DNA of 5,969 bases from Blautia sp. (GTDB lineage: Bacteria; Bacillota; Clostridia; Lachnospirales; Lachnospiraceae): the NCBI GenBank assembly GCA_017515945.1, contig JAFWDX010000091.1:1-5969 (forward strand). The letters run 5' to 3'. Positions 5,722-5,969 of the stretch are shown piece by piece. The position numbers and the translations under genes were made by a program. Position 1 is the first letter of the stretch, and every line of letters starts with the position of its first letter. The notes beneath the pieces were generated by a model, which made no database searches, had not been told where the DNA came from, and was given only the letters and a program-made list of their open reading frames with translations.

Positions 5722-5887
5722 GTAACTGTTCAGTCAGCACCTCGCATTTACTGCGACACCGCAGGCGTGCCTTGGCAGGTGCGTGGGACAAAGGCTGAAC
5801 AGCCAAGGCCGGGCGCACTTTCAATGCGACGAAAGGAGCCTGCGCCCGGCTTCGTAACTGTGAAGGAGCTTGTGACTGAACAGTTAC
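5722..5887 (+). mobile_element. 166-bp MITE-like element, long form, with 8-bp target duplication GATTGCAG
   Basis: The termini GTAACTGTTCAGTCA (5722-5736) and TGACTGAACAGTTAC (5873-5887) are perfect 15-bp inverted repeats. GATTGCAG lies directly outside both ends (5714-5721 and 5888-5895). The last 34 bp (5854-5887) form the short unit. Internal structure: GCACCT (5737-5742) pairs with AGGTGC (5777-5782), enclosing CGCA/TGCG (5743-5746, 5752-5755); then GCCGGGCGCA (5808-5817) pairs perfectly with TGCGCCCGGC (5841-5850), enclosing CTTTC/GAAAG (5818-5822, 5831-5835). Against the copy at 4441-4585 it has 21 extra bases (5756-5776). Short open frames across it, giving peptides such as RRKEPAPGFVTVKELVTEQL, are by-products of the repeat. 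No transposase is encoded. Confidence 0.92.
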
Positions 5888-5895
5888 GATTGCAG

Positions 5896-5929
5896 GTAAT
5901 TGTGAAGGAGCTTGTGACATAGCAGCTGA
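5896..5929. repeat. Decayed 34-bp short unit next to the 166-bp element
   Basis: An ungapped alignment to the 34-bp unit at 5854-5887 matches at 27 of 34 positions. The first 23 bases differ only by C to T at the fifth position, while the right terminus is degraded (ATAGCAGCTGA in place of TGAACAGTTAC). It starts directly after the right copy of GATTGCAG. The right flank (GGTAAATG) does not repeat GATTGCAG, so this older copy has lost its own duplication. It suggests repeated insertion at the same spot behind asd. Confidence 0.75.
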
Positions 5930-5941
5930 GGTAAATGGATC

Positions 5942-5969
5942 GTGAACTATGAAGATGTTTCAAAACTGA
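5942..5969 (+). CDS. Possible start of an unidentified gene running off the window
   Basis: From GTG at 5942 a frame stays open to the end of the window (MNYEDVSKL if GTG is read as Met), with GAGG at 5928-5931 ten bases upstream as a possible ribosome binding site. The ATG at 5935 and that at 5950 both meet stop codons within a few triplets. Nine codons are too few to identify a family or to be sure the gene is real. Confidence 0.25.

Noticed and set aside
5808..5850. Rho-independent terminator behind asd
   Set aside because: The stem is strong, but its loop region is long and no T-run follows on either strand; it is better explained as element structure.
4441..5887. A composite transposon carrying asd between inverted copies
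   Set aside because: Each copy has its own distinct 8-bp duplication, and AATATTTC and GATTGCAG do not match across the outer ends, so the copies inserted independently.
4607..5920. 437-codon minus-strand frame opposite asd
   Set aside because: It begins within repeat DNA and runs antisense to asd; the protein shows no family features, and its first part is translated repeat sequence.
5668..5963. Short open frames on both strands over the 166-bp element, and one at 4371-4559 over the 145-bp element
   Set aside because: They are translations of the mobile repeat (peptides such as EPAPGFVTVKELVTEQL), present in several frames and on both strands, with no ribosome binding sites.

Overview
The window looks like a chromosomal segment of a spore-forming-type Firmicute (Bacillota, class Clostridia, most likely Lachnospiraceae). 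This is inferred from the protein types (a membrane SpoIIE-type phosphatase fused to an RsbW-like ATPase, a QueH-type epoxyqueuosine reductase, the long-form aspartate-semialdehyde dehydrogenase), the strong purine-rich ribosome binding sites and the moderate base composition. No rRNA or tRNA is present to confirm it.

Layout, all genes on the + strand: (1) 73-2208, a two-TM sensor protein with HAMP, PP2C/SpoIIE phosphatase and HATPase domains; (2) 2208-2849, queH, overlapping the previous gene by one base (TAATG) and carrying a terminator-like hairpin plus T-run inside its first codons; (3) 3014-4405, argH, with its own probable promoter right after queH; (4) 4628-5713, asd. A further gene may start at about 5942 and run off the window. 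The four proteins do not form one pathway: signalling, tRNA modification, arginine synthesis and the aspartate family pathway are simply neighbours, and three of the four intergenic spaces are filled by the same repeat family.

That repeat family is the most interesting content. It is a small non-coding mobile element with termini GTAACTGTTCAGTCA / TGACTGAACAGTTAC. Two long copies (145 bp at 4441-4585 and 166 bp at 5722-5887) lie in opposite orientation on either side of asd, and each is flanked by its own perfect 8-bp target duplication (AATATTTC and GATTGCAG). A 34-bp short form, equal to one end of the long form, has inserted into another 34-bp copy in front of argH, with a perfect 8-bp duplication (AAAGGAAC). 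Decayed or partial copies lie at 1-13, 4402-4423 and 5896-5929. Ends starting GTAA plus 8-bp target duplications match the established signature of IS66-family insertion sequences, so I infer a MITE family moved in trans by an IS66-type transposase. No transposase is encoded here. The long copies hold strong internal hairpins and could also act as RNA structures in the asd and argH transcripts.

No CRISPR array, tRNA, rRNA, recognised riboswitch or replication origin was seen.
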